Origin: Bacillota bacterium
GTDB taxonomy: Bacteria > Bacillota > Sulfobacillia > JAJZYS01 > JAJZLH01
Reading direction: 5' to 3'
Length of the DNA: 64,000 nucleotides
Assembly (NCBI GenBank): GCA_021850485.1
Contig: JAJZLY010000025.1
Location: 50,249-114,248 of the forward strand
Shown: positions 26,245-34,841 of the stretch, one piece after another
How positions within the stretch are numbered: the first letter of the stretch is position 1
How the letters are laid out: the number at the start of each line of letters is the position of its first letter
Program-made: the position numbers and the translations under genes
The notes under the pieces: generated by a model
What the model saw: the letters and a program-made list of their open reading frames with translations, nothing else
The model's database searches: none
Told to the model about the DNA's origin: nothing

Positions 26245-26664
26245 CTAACCTTTACCGGCGACGTCTTCAAGGAGCCGCCACAGGTCCGGCCGGTGCTTGG
26301 CCAGGTTGACAGGCGCCTTGTGCAGTTGATCCCAGAAGGCATGTTCGGTGAGGCCGTCAGCTCGCAGTTGTTGGTCCGGGCCCAGGATCCGGTAGCCGAA
26401 GCGGAGACGGGTTCGACTGAGCTCGCCGATCGCGGTTTCCACGGTGATTAGGTCGTCGAATAGGAGCGGGGCCAGGTAGCGGCACTCGACGCGATGTACG
26501 GGCATGACCAGGCCTTGCTCCTCGAAGGCTTCTCGGTAAGGTACCTGGTGATGGCGCATCCACTCCGTGCGGCCGACCGTGAAGTAGTCCAGATAGGTCC
26601 CGTAGTAGACGACCCCCATGCGGTCGGTGTCTCCGTAGCGCACGCGAAAAGTCGTTTCATGCAT
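26245..26664 (-). CDS. Acyl-CoA thioesterase (YbgC/4-hydroxybenzoyl-CoA thioesterase family)
   Basis: A 139-residue hot-dog thioesterase. The signature RYGDTDRMGVVYYGTYLDYF contains the catalytic Asp, and VECRYLAPLLFDDLITVET is the second conserved strand pair. It hydrolyses short- or aryl-acyl-CoA esters in the cytoplasm. It starts four bases after the ketosynthase-like gene ends, so the two form an operon; the pair might make and release a specific acyl group, but this is inference. Confidence 0.87.
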   Translation of the reverse strand: MHETTFRVRYGDTDRMGVVYYGTYLDYFTVGRTEWMRHHQVPYREAFEEQGLVMPVHRVECRYLAPLLFDDLITVETAIGELSRTRLRFGYRILGPDQQLRADGLTEHAFWDQLHKAPVNLAKHRPDLWRLLEDVAGKG

Positions 26665-26668
26665 GGGC

Positions 26669-27880
26669 CTAGACCGGAGCTAGCACCACGGCGGCGTTCT
26701 GGCCGCCGAAGCCGAAGGCATTGGCCATGATGGCCCGGATCCGGGTCGGCGTCGGGGCCTGCACGATCGGAATGTCGATGGCTGGATCTTGATCGATCAG
26801 GTTCACCGAAGGCGGAATCACCTGCCGGAGCAGGGCTTCCACGCAGACAACGGCCTCCACCGCACCGGAGGCACCGAGCAGGTGACCCAGGGCCCCCTTT
26901 AGCGAGCCCACAGGGGGTGTGCCAGCGCCGAATAGGCGGCGGATGGCCCGAGCCTCAGCTTGATCACCAGCCGGCGTAGAGGTGCCGTGCGCCTTCACAT
27001 ACGAGATGTCCTGAGTATCCATGTTGGCGTCACGCAACGCGGCGGCCATCACCTCATAGGCACCTTGGCCATCGGGCCGAGGGGCGGTGGGGTGATAGGC
27101 GTCTGAGCCTGCTCCGTAACCAACCACCTCAGCCAGTGGCGTGGCTCCACGAGCCATGGCGTGGGCGTGGCTCTCCAGCACTAGGGCACCTGCGCCCTCG
27201 CCCATCACCATGCCATCTCGACCGAGCGAGAAGGGGCGAGATGCCGTCCCTGGGTCCTGATGGCGGGTGGAAAGCGCCTTGGCGCTGCCCAGAGAGTCCA
27301 TCAGCGGACCGACAAACAAAGACTCGGTGCCTAGGGCCACCGCAGCCTCGACGATGCCGTCGCGAATCGCTCGGAAGGCCTCGCCGATGGCATTGGTCGA
27401 CGCTGCACAGGCGGTGACGAAGGTTAGGTTCATGCCCCGGGCGCCCAACTCCATGGCTAAGGTCGTCGCTGCCATGTTGGGAATGAACTTAGGCAGCAAG
27501 AAGGGGCTCATCCGTTTGCCCTGGGAAAAGGCGATCGAGTCGTTGACCAAGGTGGTGATACCACCCACCGCCGTGCCAGCGAACACCCCCCACTCGGTCA
27601 GCTGCTGACCAGCCAATCCGGCCTCGGCCAACGCCTCCCTGGCGGCGGCTAGGCCCAGCAGAATGAAGCGGTCCTGGTGGCGCACCTCGTGGGCAGGCAT
27701 CACCGACAGCGGATCAAACGAAGTCGCTTCGGCGCCGATGCCGTATGGGTGCGCTGCCAACACAGGGTCGCTGAGAAGGCGGACCGCGGACTGGTCTCCG
27801 TACACGCCAGCGAGCAACGCCTGGCGCCCGACACCGAAGCCGCTGACCGAACCTCGGCCGGTGATCACTACGCGTGTCAT
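26669..27880 (-). CDS. fabF: Beta-ketoacyl-[acyl-carrier-protein] synthase II-like
   Basis: A 403-residue thiolase-fold condensing enzyme. The Cys-His-His triad is in TACAASTNA, KAHGTSTPAGD and LGHLLGASG, and the C-terminus has the glycine-rich NAFGFGGQNA. No ACP, fabD, fabG or fabH lies nearby; the only partner is a thioesterase. It could be a second FabF or a specialised ketosynthase. GGGAGG precedes the ATG at 27880. Confidence 0.87.
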   Translation of the reverse strand: MTRVVITGRGSVSGFGVGRQALLAGVYGDQSAVRLLSDPVLAAHPYGIGAEATSFDPLSVMPAHEVRHQDRFILLGLAAAREALAEAGLAGQQLTEWGVFAGTAVGGITTLVNDSIAFSQGKRMSPFLLPKFIPNMAATTLAMELGARGMNLTFVTACAASTNAIGEAFRAIRDGIVEAAVALGTESLFVGPLMDSLGSAKALSTRHQDPGTASRPFSLGRDGMVMGEGAGALVLESHAHAMARGATPLAEVVGYGAGSDAYHPTAPRPDGQGAYEVMAAALRDANMDTQDISYVKAHGTSTPAGDQAEARAIRRLFGAGTPPVGSLKGALGHLLGASGAVEAVVCVEALLRQVIPPSVNLIDQDPAIDIPIVQAPTPTRIRAIMANAFGFGGQNAAVVLAPV

Positions 27881-28085
27881 CAGTGTCCTCCCTGGTCTGT
27901 GTCAGCGCATCGTCCCGACCGCCCCGTAGGGTAACCGCCGGCCTGTCCCGAGGACACTCCGGCGATTGCGGCGCCCACGTCTCGTTCAGTATCTGTATCT
28001 GGACTTCTAGGGCAAGCTCCTGGGTCCTGCTCCCAGGTGCCTTGTGCCTGCTCCAGTGCGGGTGCGACCGGAGCCACCTTGGGAC

Positions 28086-29702
28086 CTAGGGCCGAAACAC
28101 CACGGTCAGCAAGGTCAATACCGCGGCCGCACCCCAAAATAGATCTTGGGGTACGGTCGGCAGATGGCTGAAGGCGGCCACGATCAGGAAGAAGCCGGAC
28201 AAGATGGCGAGTGAGATGGCCCGTCGACTGCGCCGCTCGGTGCGCAGTTCTGCAATCAAAGGGGTGAGGTCGACATCCATCTTCAAGTTTCCGCTGTCGA
28301 GCTTCTCCAAGACCTCCAGCGCCCGGCGAAACGGAGACACCAGCCGTGCGAACAGGTCGCGGGCCGTATCTTGCCAGCCCATGCCGCTCTCTGTCAGGTA
28401 GCGCCTGGCCTCGCTGGCCATCAGCCGCACAAAGGGCTCATCTGGGGCGAGCTTGGCCACGACACCACCGACGATGCCCAAAGAGCGTCCTAAGAACGCA
28501 TAGCGGGCCGGTAGCTGCAAGGTGTTGTCGTGCAGGAAAAACCGGATCTCGCGCACCAACTCATCCACTTCGGGGCCCTCCTGCCAGCCGTGCTGGGCCG
28601 GTGGGGGAGCGCTCAGCAAGCGGTTGACCAGCATGCCCACAGCTCGCTTGAGCCGAGCCCGATGCGTGGACGGGCGCAGGAACTGCAGCCGCTCCAAGGC
28701 ACTGACCATACCTTCCGTGTCCTGCCGGATGACACTGGAGGTGAGTGCGCGAATCTGCTCTCTGTCCTCGGCCAGCACCTCACCCATCATCCCGAAGTCC
28801 AAATAGGTGACGCTGCCGTCGGGTTGCACAAACAGGTTTCCCGGGTGCGGATCAGCGTGAAAGAGGCCATCCACCATCCACTGCTTCATGAAGCTGCGGA
28901 TCAAGATGCGCGCCACCTTGACCGGATCGACACCCGACCGTTTCAACTTGTCGGCATCGTCCGGCTTGACGCCGAAAACCTCATCCATGACCAAGACGCG
29001 CTGCCGGGTCAACTCCTTGACCAGCCCGGGAGCATGGACATCAGGGTCGTTTTCGAAGTTGTGACTAAATCGCTCCAGGCGACTGGCCTCACCTTGCAGA
29101 TCGAGTTCTTGCAGGGTAATGTCAGCCAACTCAGCCCACAGCGTCATCAGATCAAAGCGCCGACCCCAATCGGTCAGCCTGGTCGCCCAGCGGGCGGCTA
29201 GCTTGACCGCCCGCAAGTCGGTCTGCACGTTGCGCTCGATGCCCGGCCGCAGCACCTTGACAGCCACCTTGCGGCCACGATATCGGGCCCGGTAGACCTG
29301 AGCCAAGGAGGCGGCTGCCAGCGGCGTCTCATCGAAGGACTCGAACAGTTCGCTGAGCGGCTGTCCGAGCGCCCGCTCCAATCCTGGCTTGACTGTCGCC
29401 CATGGCGCCGGCGGAACGACGTCTTGCAAGGAGCCCAGCGGCCTTGTGAAGCTCTCCGGCAGCACATCAGCTCTGGCTGAGAGAAACTGGCCGACTTTGA
29501 TCAAAAGTCCGCCCAGCCTGACGGCGCTGGCGCGCAGTCGTTCTCCTTCGCGTCGCCACAGATCGTCTTGGGCACGCGTGCGCGCCGCCTCCGAGGGGAA
29601 GCGGCGCAGCGAGAATCGCCACGATCGGTAGGCGGCCCCTACAGCCAGGGACAAGACACTCAGGCTGCGCAACCACCCCCGAGTCGGTTGGCTAGGCGTC
29701 AC
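28086..29702 (-). CDS. ABC1/UbiB family protein kinase-like protein
   Basis: A 538-residue UbiB/ADCK-type atypical kinase. Family motifs: LIKVGQFLSARADVLPE (KxGQ), AAASLAQVYRA (Ala-rich loop), VAVKVLRPGI (Lys), LFHADPHPGN (catalytic) and LDFGMMG (DFG). Two C-terminal transmembrane helices anchor it. Known members support isoprenoid-quinone biosynthesis or lipid homeostasis by ATPase activity. GTG 29702 was chosen because it just overlaps the end of the upstream small membrane protein; the frame stays open further upstream. Confidence 0.87.
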   Translation of the reverse strand: MTPSQPTRGWLRSLSVLSLAVGAAYRSWRFSLRRFPSEAARTRAQDDLWRREGERLRASAVRLGGLLIKVGQFLSARADVLPESFTRPLGSLQDVVPPAPWATVKPGLERALGQPLSELFESFDETPLAAASLAQVYRARYRGRKVAVKVLRPGIERNVQTDLRAVKLAARWATRLTDWGRRFDLMTLWAELADITLQELDLQGEASRLERFSHNFENDPDVHAPGLVKELTRQRVLVMDEVFGVKPDDADKLKRSGVDPVKVARILIRSFMKQWMVDGLFHADPHPGNLFVQPDGSVTYLDFGMMGEVLAEDREQIRALTSSVIRQDTEGMVSALERLQFLRPSTHRARLKRAVGMLVNRLLSAPPPAQHGWQEGPEVDELVREIRFFLHDNTLQLPARYAFLGRSLGIVGGVVAKLAPDEPFVRLMASEARRYLTESGMGWQDTARDLFARLVSPFRRALEVLEKLDSGNLKMDVDLTPLIAELRTERRSRRAISLAILSGFFLIVAAFSHLPTVPQDLFWGAAAVLTLLTVVFRP

Positions 29703-29910
29703 CCTCGCTGGTGTCGTCCGCCGAGTCGGACATCTTTTCGACTTTGTCGGCAAGATGGCGCAACCGCTTGGCCAGTTCTTCCCGAGCTGTGCGCTGGCCA
29801 TCACCGTCGGCCGTGTGGTTAGCGACAAAGGTGCCCGCTAAGAATCCTAGTCCGACCAATGTGAGAACCCACTTCATCATCCGCTCGAATGGGTTGCCGT
29901 GACGCGACAT
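29692..29910 (-). CDS. Small membrane protein with C-terminal coiled coil
   Basis: A 72-residue protein. One transmembrane helix (MKWVLTLVGLGFLAGTFV) is followed by a charged helix (EELAKRLRHLADKVEKM) likely to form a coiled coil. AAGGAGG precedes the ATG. It overlaps the UbiB-like start by 11 bases, so the two are co-translated; it may be a membrane partner of that kinase. No family recognised. Confidence 0.65.
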   Translation of the reverse strand: MSRHGNPFERMMKWVLTLVGLGFLAGTFVANHTADGDGQRTAREELAKRLRHLADKVEKMSDSADDTSEGDA

Positions 29911-29975
29911 GGCGATCCCTCCTTAGTGCTTCCACCATAGGCCAAGGCCAGCGTTCCGGCAACCTTAGGTACGCT

Positions 29976-30995
29976 CTACTGATAGATGACGACCAGCGGG
30001 GCAGGGGTCAGCTCAGTAAGAGTCTGTTGCGGTGTCATCGGTGGTTTGTCGGCTTTATAGAAGATCTTGAAACCGCCGCAGGGCGCGACCGGTTGGCTGA
30101 GAGTTCGCTGAATCATGCGAAAGACAGCCGGGGCCATCTCAACGGGAGTGGTGATCATCCTTAGGTCGATGCCAATCGCCGCCGCCGGGGCGGTGCAAGA
30201 GACCGCTTCCTTGCGCACGAAGCGCTCGTAGTTGGCGATCTTCAAGGGCTGACCGCCGAAACCGTCCATGTCCCGGACCAGCGCCACATAGGGCTGCGGC
30301 GCGATCAGGTTCCACTGGGGGATCATCCGTTTGAGGAACTGGTGCACGATCAAGACCTTCTGCGGCAGATGGTCGACCTTGACCATCGTGTTCAGATAGT
30401 TAAGCGTCCAGTTAATCGACGAGGTGGGCATGGTACCGAACTCGATGCCCGGGATGTCGCCTGGCGGCATATCAAATTCCGGATCAAGGGCCAGCTCCAC
30501 GTCGGGCTGGGCTAAAAACGGTGCCAGATACTGGACCTCGGACTGAACAGAGGCATGTCCAACTTGCACATCCAAAATCAACAGCCCGTGAATCGAACGC
30601 GCTAGGTTGAGCTCCTGCTGGATCAGCGCGTACGGCATGCGCCGACTGTAGGTGTCGCCAGGCCCGGGGCTGCGCGCTGCCACGACCGCCACCATCTCGA
30701 GCGCCGGAATGACCGGATGAGCGGGGTCCAACTTGGCGTAGACCGCGGCCTGGGCTAGGAGTTGGCTGATCATCAAAGACTGTGGCTGCTCGCCCAAGAT
30801 GCCCATGGCCGGTGTTAGCGGACTGCCGTAATAGGCCACGATCCGGAAATGCGGGAGGACTTGGGCGTCAAACCGGGCGGAGAGCCCCGGCGGCATCCAA
30901 CTGGGCGACGCTGCTGCCACCGGACTGGCGATGGCCAACAGCCACACCAAACCACATGTTCCGGCCACTAGCCGACGGAACAGATGTCTGCCCAC
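29976..30995 (-). CDS. Secreted protein of unknown function, TIM-barrel-like
   Basis: A 339-residue protein with a signal peptide (RRLVAGTCGLVWLLAIASPVAAA) and probable cleavage after ASPVAAA. The mature part has HFRIVAYYGSPL, IPALEMVAVVA, GLLILDVQVG, VELALDPEFDM and KVLIVHQF, in the strand order of a glycosidase-like barrel. Similar exported proteins occur in Actinobacteria and Chloroflexi, as I recall, with no known function. The GTG start has a modest GAGG upstream. Confidence 0.62.
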   Translation of the reverse strand: MGRHLFRRLVAGTCGLVWLLAIASPVAAASPSWMPPGLSARFDAQVLPHFRIVAYYGSPLTPAMGILGEQPQSLMISQLLAQAAVYAKLDPAHPVIPALEMVAVVAARSPGPGDTYSRRMPYALIQQELNLARSIHGLLILDVQVGHASVQSEVQYLAPFLAQPDVELALDPEFDMPPGDIPGIEFGTMPTSSINWTLNYLNTMVKVDHLPQKVLIVHQFLKRMIPQWNLIAPQPYVALVRDMDGFGGQPLKIANYERFVRKEAVSCTAPAAAIGIDLRMITTPVEMAPAVFRMIQRTLSQPVAPCGGFKIFYKADKPPMTPQQTLTELTPAPLVVIYQ

Positions 30996-31162
30996 GCTGT
31001 GATCAACCTCATTACAGAGCTGGCTGGGAGAAGGGGGGCGTGACCTGCTCTCTTATGATGCTTCGATGGACGCATATGGGTTCCCACATGCCAGCTGTGC
31101 GCGACACCAGAAAAAGGGCTTCGGGGGGCACTCAACCCGTGCGCCCCGGTGTTGGCTGAGCT

Positions 31163-32134
31163 TCAAAGGTCTTCTGGTTCCCACCAGACGGAGCCGCGAT
31201 CCGCGGGTTGGGGCAAGGGGCGGTTGCGCAGATACGCGCTGCCCACAACGAGCGTTGCGGCTGCGATCACAATCGACACGGGGATGGCGGCAAGCGGGGA
31301 CTGGGGTAGTAGTTGCATGGAAATCTGCCGGGACAAAAAGGCGAGCCCTCCCAGCACCGCCAGCCCACCGAGTGCGCTGCGACCGACCTGCCAGAAGGCA
31401 AACACCAAAAGTGTCTGGGCGGCGACCAGCCACCACCCGTCCACCGTACCAGCCCACGATGTGGCGATCAGCGATACGTCGAAAAAGACCAACCCGATCA
31501 GGCAGGCCCAGAGTGCATGATCGGTCCGGCTGGGACGTCGGCTCATCCAGATCCCGAACCCTATGATCAACGCCGCCAAGGCCACCTGGCAGTCCACTGC
31601 GAGGTGGCCTGCCGCCGGTGAGCCTCCGAGAAGAACGCGCGCGCTGGTGATCACGGCCAGATAGCCAGTGATGATGACGGCGCCTGTCAGAGCTGGTCCC
31701 TGCCAGCCGCGCCAGAAGGCAGCTGCGGCTGCGAGAAAGGCCCACGACTCCGCCACCTGTGCCCAGGGCACACTGGGCCAGAGCGCACCGCCAGAGAGCT
31801 GGGCAACGGCGCCCCACACACCGAGTGCACCAAGATAAAGGGCCAGCGCCGCCGGCAACAGCCGACGACGGCGCAAGAGCCAGGATGCTCCTGTCAACGC
31901 TGCCGCCAAGCCGCCCACGACGGCCAGGCGCATCGGCACTGATGCGGTTACGCCCAACACGACCCCGACCAGGCTGACTCCAAGAACCACCAAAGCCGCT
32001 CCTGCGGCATAGGCCAGGGCCGTAGAGGCCTGAAGCCGTGGCCGACCGGCGAGTAGTGCGCGTTCTTCGCTCGTGATCTTGCCTTCTTCGAACAGGCGCT
32101 GGAGCACAGACTCCCGCCGCTCCTGCACGGCCAT
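31163..32134 (-). CDS. DUF2157-like multi-pass membrane protein
   Basis: A 323-residue protein. The short soluble N-terminus (VLQRLFEEGKITSEERALLAG) resembles the helical head of DUF2157 proteins; about nine to ten hydrophobic helices follow (for example AYAAGAALVVLGVSLVGVVL). The C-terminus is cytoplasmic or periplasmic with Trp and Pro-rich end. ATG 32134 has AAGGTGG upstream; the open frame extends to 32833 but runs under the acetyltransferase gene. Function unknown. Confidence 0.65.
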   Translation of the reverse strand: MAVQERRESVLQRLFEEGKITSEERALLAGRPRLQASTALAYAAGAALVVLGVSLVGVVLGVTASVPMRLAVVGGLAAALTGASWLLRRRRLLPAALALYLGALGVWGAVAQLSGGALWPSVPWAQVAESWAFLAAAAAFWRGWQGPALTGAVIITGYLAVITSARVLLGGSPAAGHLAVDCQVALAALIIGFGIWMSRRPSRTDHALWACLIGLVFFDVSLIATSWAGTVDGWWLVAAQTLLVFAFWQVGRSALGGLAVLGGLAFLSRQISMQLLPQSPLAAIPVSIVIAAATLVVGSAYLRNRPLPQPADRGSVWWEPEDL

Positions 32135-32356
32135 TCCACCTTTGCGGCGCCTTCTTGCGCCTACCGAGTCACCCCAGTCTTGGCGTCGTCTTATCGGTCT
32201 TCGACGAGATCCCTGCCTCGAGACGACCGGTCCGAGAGCCCATGTTAGCGTGAGGTCTGAGGCCCAATTGCATGGCTTCCCTGACGCCCGATCGGCTGGC
32301 CCGGCCATGCCCATCGGTCGCCGGCGGAGCTCAGGGCAGCGGAGGAGACAGGGGGT

Positions 32357-33175
32357 GTGGCGAATAAGGGGCAGACCACAAGCTCGCCTACCCCGGTTAC
32401 GAGGAGGACAGCCTTGGACTACGTGCAGGTGATCGAGTCGACGCCGCTTGACGACTATCGACCGGGCAGAGCCCCCTGGCTCGACCCCGATGGCAGTTGC
32501 GGGACCTACACGGCACCGGAAGGCTTCCATCCGGACATCTTCAGGCTGCGAATCCCACCCGCCCAGCTGGCTACCTGGTGGAGCGAGCGGCTGCCGGCAT
32601 TCCAGTCCTGGCCGTACGTCACGGTCGGGCCGAGAGAGACGCCTGGGTTGGCCGAGTGGTGTCTCGCCCACGGCTACACCCTCTACGAGCGTGATTACCT
32701 GATGGTGGCGGCCGCCGGCTATGTCACGCCAAGCGACCTGGATCCGCGGGTCCAAGAGGTCGGGGCCGTCCAAGACCTTGCCTCGGTGTTCGCCTTGGAC
32801 CATCTCGTATTCAACGACCCCATCCCGGACCAAGATGCCCTAGAGGCCTCGTTGGCGGAGATCCGCCGCGGACACTTCCGCCTCTTTGTGGTCCCGAACG
32901 CCACAGGCAGCGCCCTGGCCGCCGGCGGTCTGACCCTGAAGGGAAGTTGGGCCATGATGTGGGGAGGCGAAACCCACCCCGGCCATCGCCGCCGAGGGCT
33001 GTATCGAGCCCTGGTGACCCGCCGGCTTGACGAGGCTTGGCAGGCAGGTGCTCGGTTTGTCGCTACCAACGCCAATCAAGAGACCTCAGCACCGGTGCTG
33101 GAACGAATGGGCTTTCAGATCATCGAGTCGTTCGTCATCCTGAAGCCACCACAGGCTTCTCCGAATACCGTCTAG
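32357..33175 (+). CDS. GNAT family N-acetyltransferase
   Basis: A 272-residue protein with a C-terminal GNAT domain: GGETHPGHRRRGLYRALV is the acetyl-CoA loop and TNANQETSAPVLERMGFQ the final strand-helix. The N-terminal half seems to be a degenerate second GNAT-like unit. Two starts compete: GTG 32357 with GGAGGAG nine bases upstream, and TTG 32414 with GAGGAGGA six bases upstream. The acceptor is unknown. Confidence 0.77.
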   Translation: MANKGQTTSSPTPVTRRTALDYVQVIESTPLDDYRPGRAPWLDPDGSCGTYTAPEGFHPDIFRLRIPPAQLATWWSERLPAFQSWPYVTVGPRETPGLAEWCLAHGYTLYERDYLMVAAAGYVTPSDLDPRVQEVGAVQDLASVFALDHLVFNDPIPDQDALEASLAEIRRGHFRLFVVPNATGSALAAGGLTLKGSWAMMWGGETHPGHRRRGLYRALVTRRLDEAWQAGARFVATNANQETSAPVLERMGFQIIESFVILKPPQASPNTV

Positions 33176-33360
33176 TCCTAACGCGCCGCGGATTCCGGAG
33201 ACCCGAGGCAGGAGAAGTCAGCCTATCTCCCAAAGCCTGCGCGTGTGATCTAGCGCTGGGGCAGCTTCCAGTGGCCACGAAACGCCCGTCCGGTAGCGTT
33301 CTCCGGCCACCGTCGAGTGTGAACCAGCCGAGTTGCGGCCAAGAGAGGAGGAATGGGTGG

Positions 33361-33858
33361 ATGGCAACCGAGGAAGCCCGCAAGAACGAAGCGGAGGTGG
33401 AGTGGATTGTCCACCGGTCGCCCAAAGGTGTGTTCGAGTCGAACTACCGCTGGATGTCACGATCTCTCAACGTCTCAGCCAAAAGCGCCTACCCAGAGGA
33501 GCCAGCCATGCCCCGGCCGTTCGAGGTGGATTTGGTGCGCATCCGACCCGGGATGAAGTACTGGCCCCGGCACTCGCACAGCGTGCAGTGGGAGTACTAC
33601 ATCGTGCTTTCCGGTAGGGGCCGCATGCTCCAGGCAGATGGCGTCCCGGCGCTGCCCATGGAACCAGGCGACCACCTGCTGCAGCCGGCCGGATGGATCC
33701 ACACCGTGGAGAACAACGGAGACGAGGACCTCTTCTATTACGTGATCGCCAACAACCCGCTGGACGAGGTCAACTTCTATCCCGACTCCAACAAATGGTC
33801 AGCTGCGGACCGCACGTTCCGGATCGTCGAAGCCGACTACTGGGACGGCGAAGAGTAG
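33361..33858 (+). CDS. Cupin domain protein
   Basis: A 165-residue cupin. Motif 1 is PRHSHSVQWEYYIVLSGRGRM (His, His, Glu) and motif 2 is MEPGDHLLQPAGWIHTV (His). The N-terminus includes a SNYRWMSRSL block. AGGAGG precedes ATG 33361. It is unlike the cupin at 25708 apart from the fold. Substrate unknown. Confidence 0.73.
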   Translation: MATEEARKNEAEVEWIVHRSPKGVFESNYRWMSRSLNVSAKSAYPEEPAMPRPFEVDLVRIRPGMKYWPRHSHSVQWEYYIVLSGRGRMLQADGVPALPMEPGDHLLQPAGWIHTVENNGDEDLFYYVIANNPLDEVNFYPDSNKWSAADRTFRIVEADYWDGEE

Positions 33859-33892
33859 CCACTCCTAAAAACCCCCATGCTTCGGTGGCCAG

Positions 33893-34141
33893 ATGCCCTG
33901 GGCAAGGGGAGTCGGCAGCCAACTTCTACAGGCGCTGATCGAGACCTGTGCACAAAGCGGCAAGCACCAGATGATCGCTGTTGTCGCCGAACCCAACCCA
34001 GCCTCCTTGGCTGTGCATCAGGCCCACGGCTTCCAGGTCACCGGCCGCCTGCCACACGTCGGCTACCAGCAGGGCAGATGGGTCGACACCACACTGATGC
34101 AGCGGGCCCTGCAGCCCACTCCACAAATCACCCTGCCCTAA
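33893..34141 (+). pseudogene. Truncated phosphinothricin-type N-acetyltransferase (3' fragment)
   Basis: This 82-codon open frame matches only the C-terminal half of Pat/Bar-type GNAT enzymes: the acetyl-CoA loop RGVGSQLLQALIE, then VAEPNPASLAVHQAHGFQVTG and VGYQQGRWVDTTLMQ. The N-terminal strands and substrate half are missing, and no start with a ribosome binding site is visible. I read it as a remnant of a deleted gene. Confidence 0.7.
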
Positions 34142-34479
34142 GACTACATAATATTTATTATAGGACATAGCGAAAGGGCAAATTTGCCCACGAACCAACC
34201 GGGTGCGCCCATCCCCTCCTGAGCCGGCGAGCTCCAGCCGACCCGAGTTGCTTGGCTCAGCGCTGGTAATGGCGCATTACCCAGCATAGGCGCGGCGACG
34301 ATCCCGACCTGGACGATGCGGGGCACGTCATCGCGTCGAAGTTTCAGCTAGGGCGGACCCAAGTTAGGCCGGGCCGAGGCAGCTGGCATAGTCCAACAGC
34401 ACTGATCGCTCTGGGTCACGCAGCCGTCCCGAACAGAGGCTCGGCTCATCGGCGAGTCTGCTGACGTCTTTCTGTGGTA
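34142..34479. other. Gene-free stretch with AT island and inverted repeat
   Basis: Downstream of the acetyltransferase remnant lies an AT-rich block (34148-34162, arms ATAAT/ATTAT) that stands out in this GC-rich DNA. Further on, GGTAATG (34265-34271) and CATTACC (34275-34281) form a perfect 7-bp inverted repeat around GCG. No gene or clear RNA is visible. The stretch may be scar DNA from the event that truncated the neighbouring gene. Confidence 0.4.
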
Positions 34480-34508
34480 TTGACCATTCGCCGATCGGGC
34501 CGTACGAT
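34480..34508 (+). promoter_or_regulatory. Sigma-A-type promoter of the csoR-like/MFS operon
   Basis: TTGACC (34480-34485) and TACGAT (34503-34508) are separated by exactly 17 bases. The operator palindrome begins two bases after the -10, so a bound repressor would block initiation. Confidence 0.72.
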
Positions 34509-34510
34509 GA

Positions 34511-34530
34511 ATATACCCGTTAGGGTATAT
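34511..34530 (+). promoter_or_regulatory. CsoR-type operator 1
   Basis: A perfect palindrome: ATATACCC, a GTTA centre, then GGGTATAT. The ATACCC/GGGTAT half-sites match the kind of operator bound by CsoR-family repressors. It lies between the -10 and the ribosome binding site of the csoR-like gene, suggesting autoregulation. The same half-sites with the same spacing recur before the rhodanese gene. Confidence 0.7.
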
Positions 34531-34541
34531 GGAGGGATCGC

Positions 34542-34835
34542 ATGGCAGCCTTGCCGACCCACCCCAGCCTGCCTGAGGCTGACGTCCAGCGCATCATCCG
34601 CCGCCTTCGGCGAATCGAGGGCCAGGCCCGCGGCGTTCAGAAGATGGTCACTGAGCGCCAGGCCTGTGGTCTGGTCCTGACTCAGCTTGAGGCGATGCGG
34701 GCGGCACTGCAGCGCACCAAGGTGGAGCTCAGCATCTGCCACGTGCGTCAGACCCTGGCCGGACAGCTGCCGGATATGGACGCCGAAACAGATCTTTTGG
34801 TGCGTGAGACGATCTCCACCCTTTCCCGACTCTAA
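34542..34835 (+). CDS. CsoR-family (DUF156) transcriptional repressor, atypical
   Basis: A 97-residue all-helical repressor. DVQRIIRRLRRIEGQARGVQKMV is the family helix 1. Canonical copper sensors bind Cu(I) with Cys-x24-His-x3-Cys. Here Cys42 and His67 hold the first two positions (25 apart) but the third is Thr71; instead a Cys66 lies next to the His. So this may be a sulfane-sulfur/persulfide or other thiol sensor rather than a copper sensor. GGAGGG precedes ATG 34542. The MFS gene starts seven bases after its stop. The canonical paralogue is at 49619. Confidence 0.85.
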   Translation: MAALPTHPSLPEADVQRIIRRLRRIEGQARGVQKMVTERQACGLVLTQLEAMRAALQRTKVELSICHVRQTLAGQLPDMDAETDLLVRETISTLSRL

Positions 34836-34841
34836 GGCACC

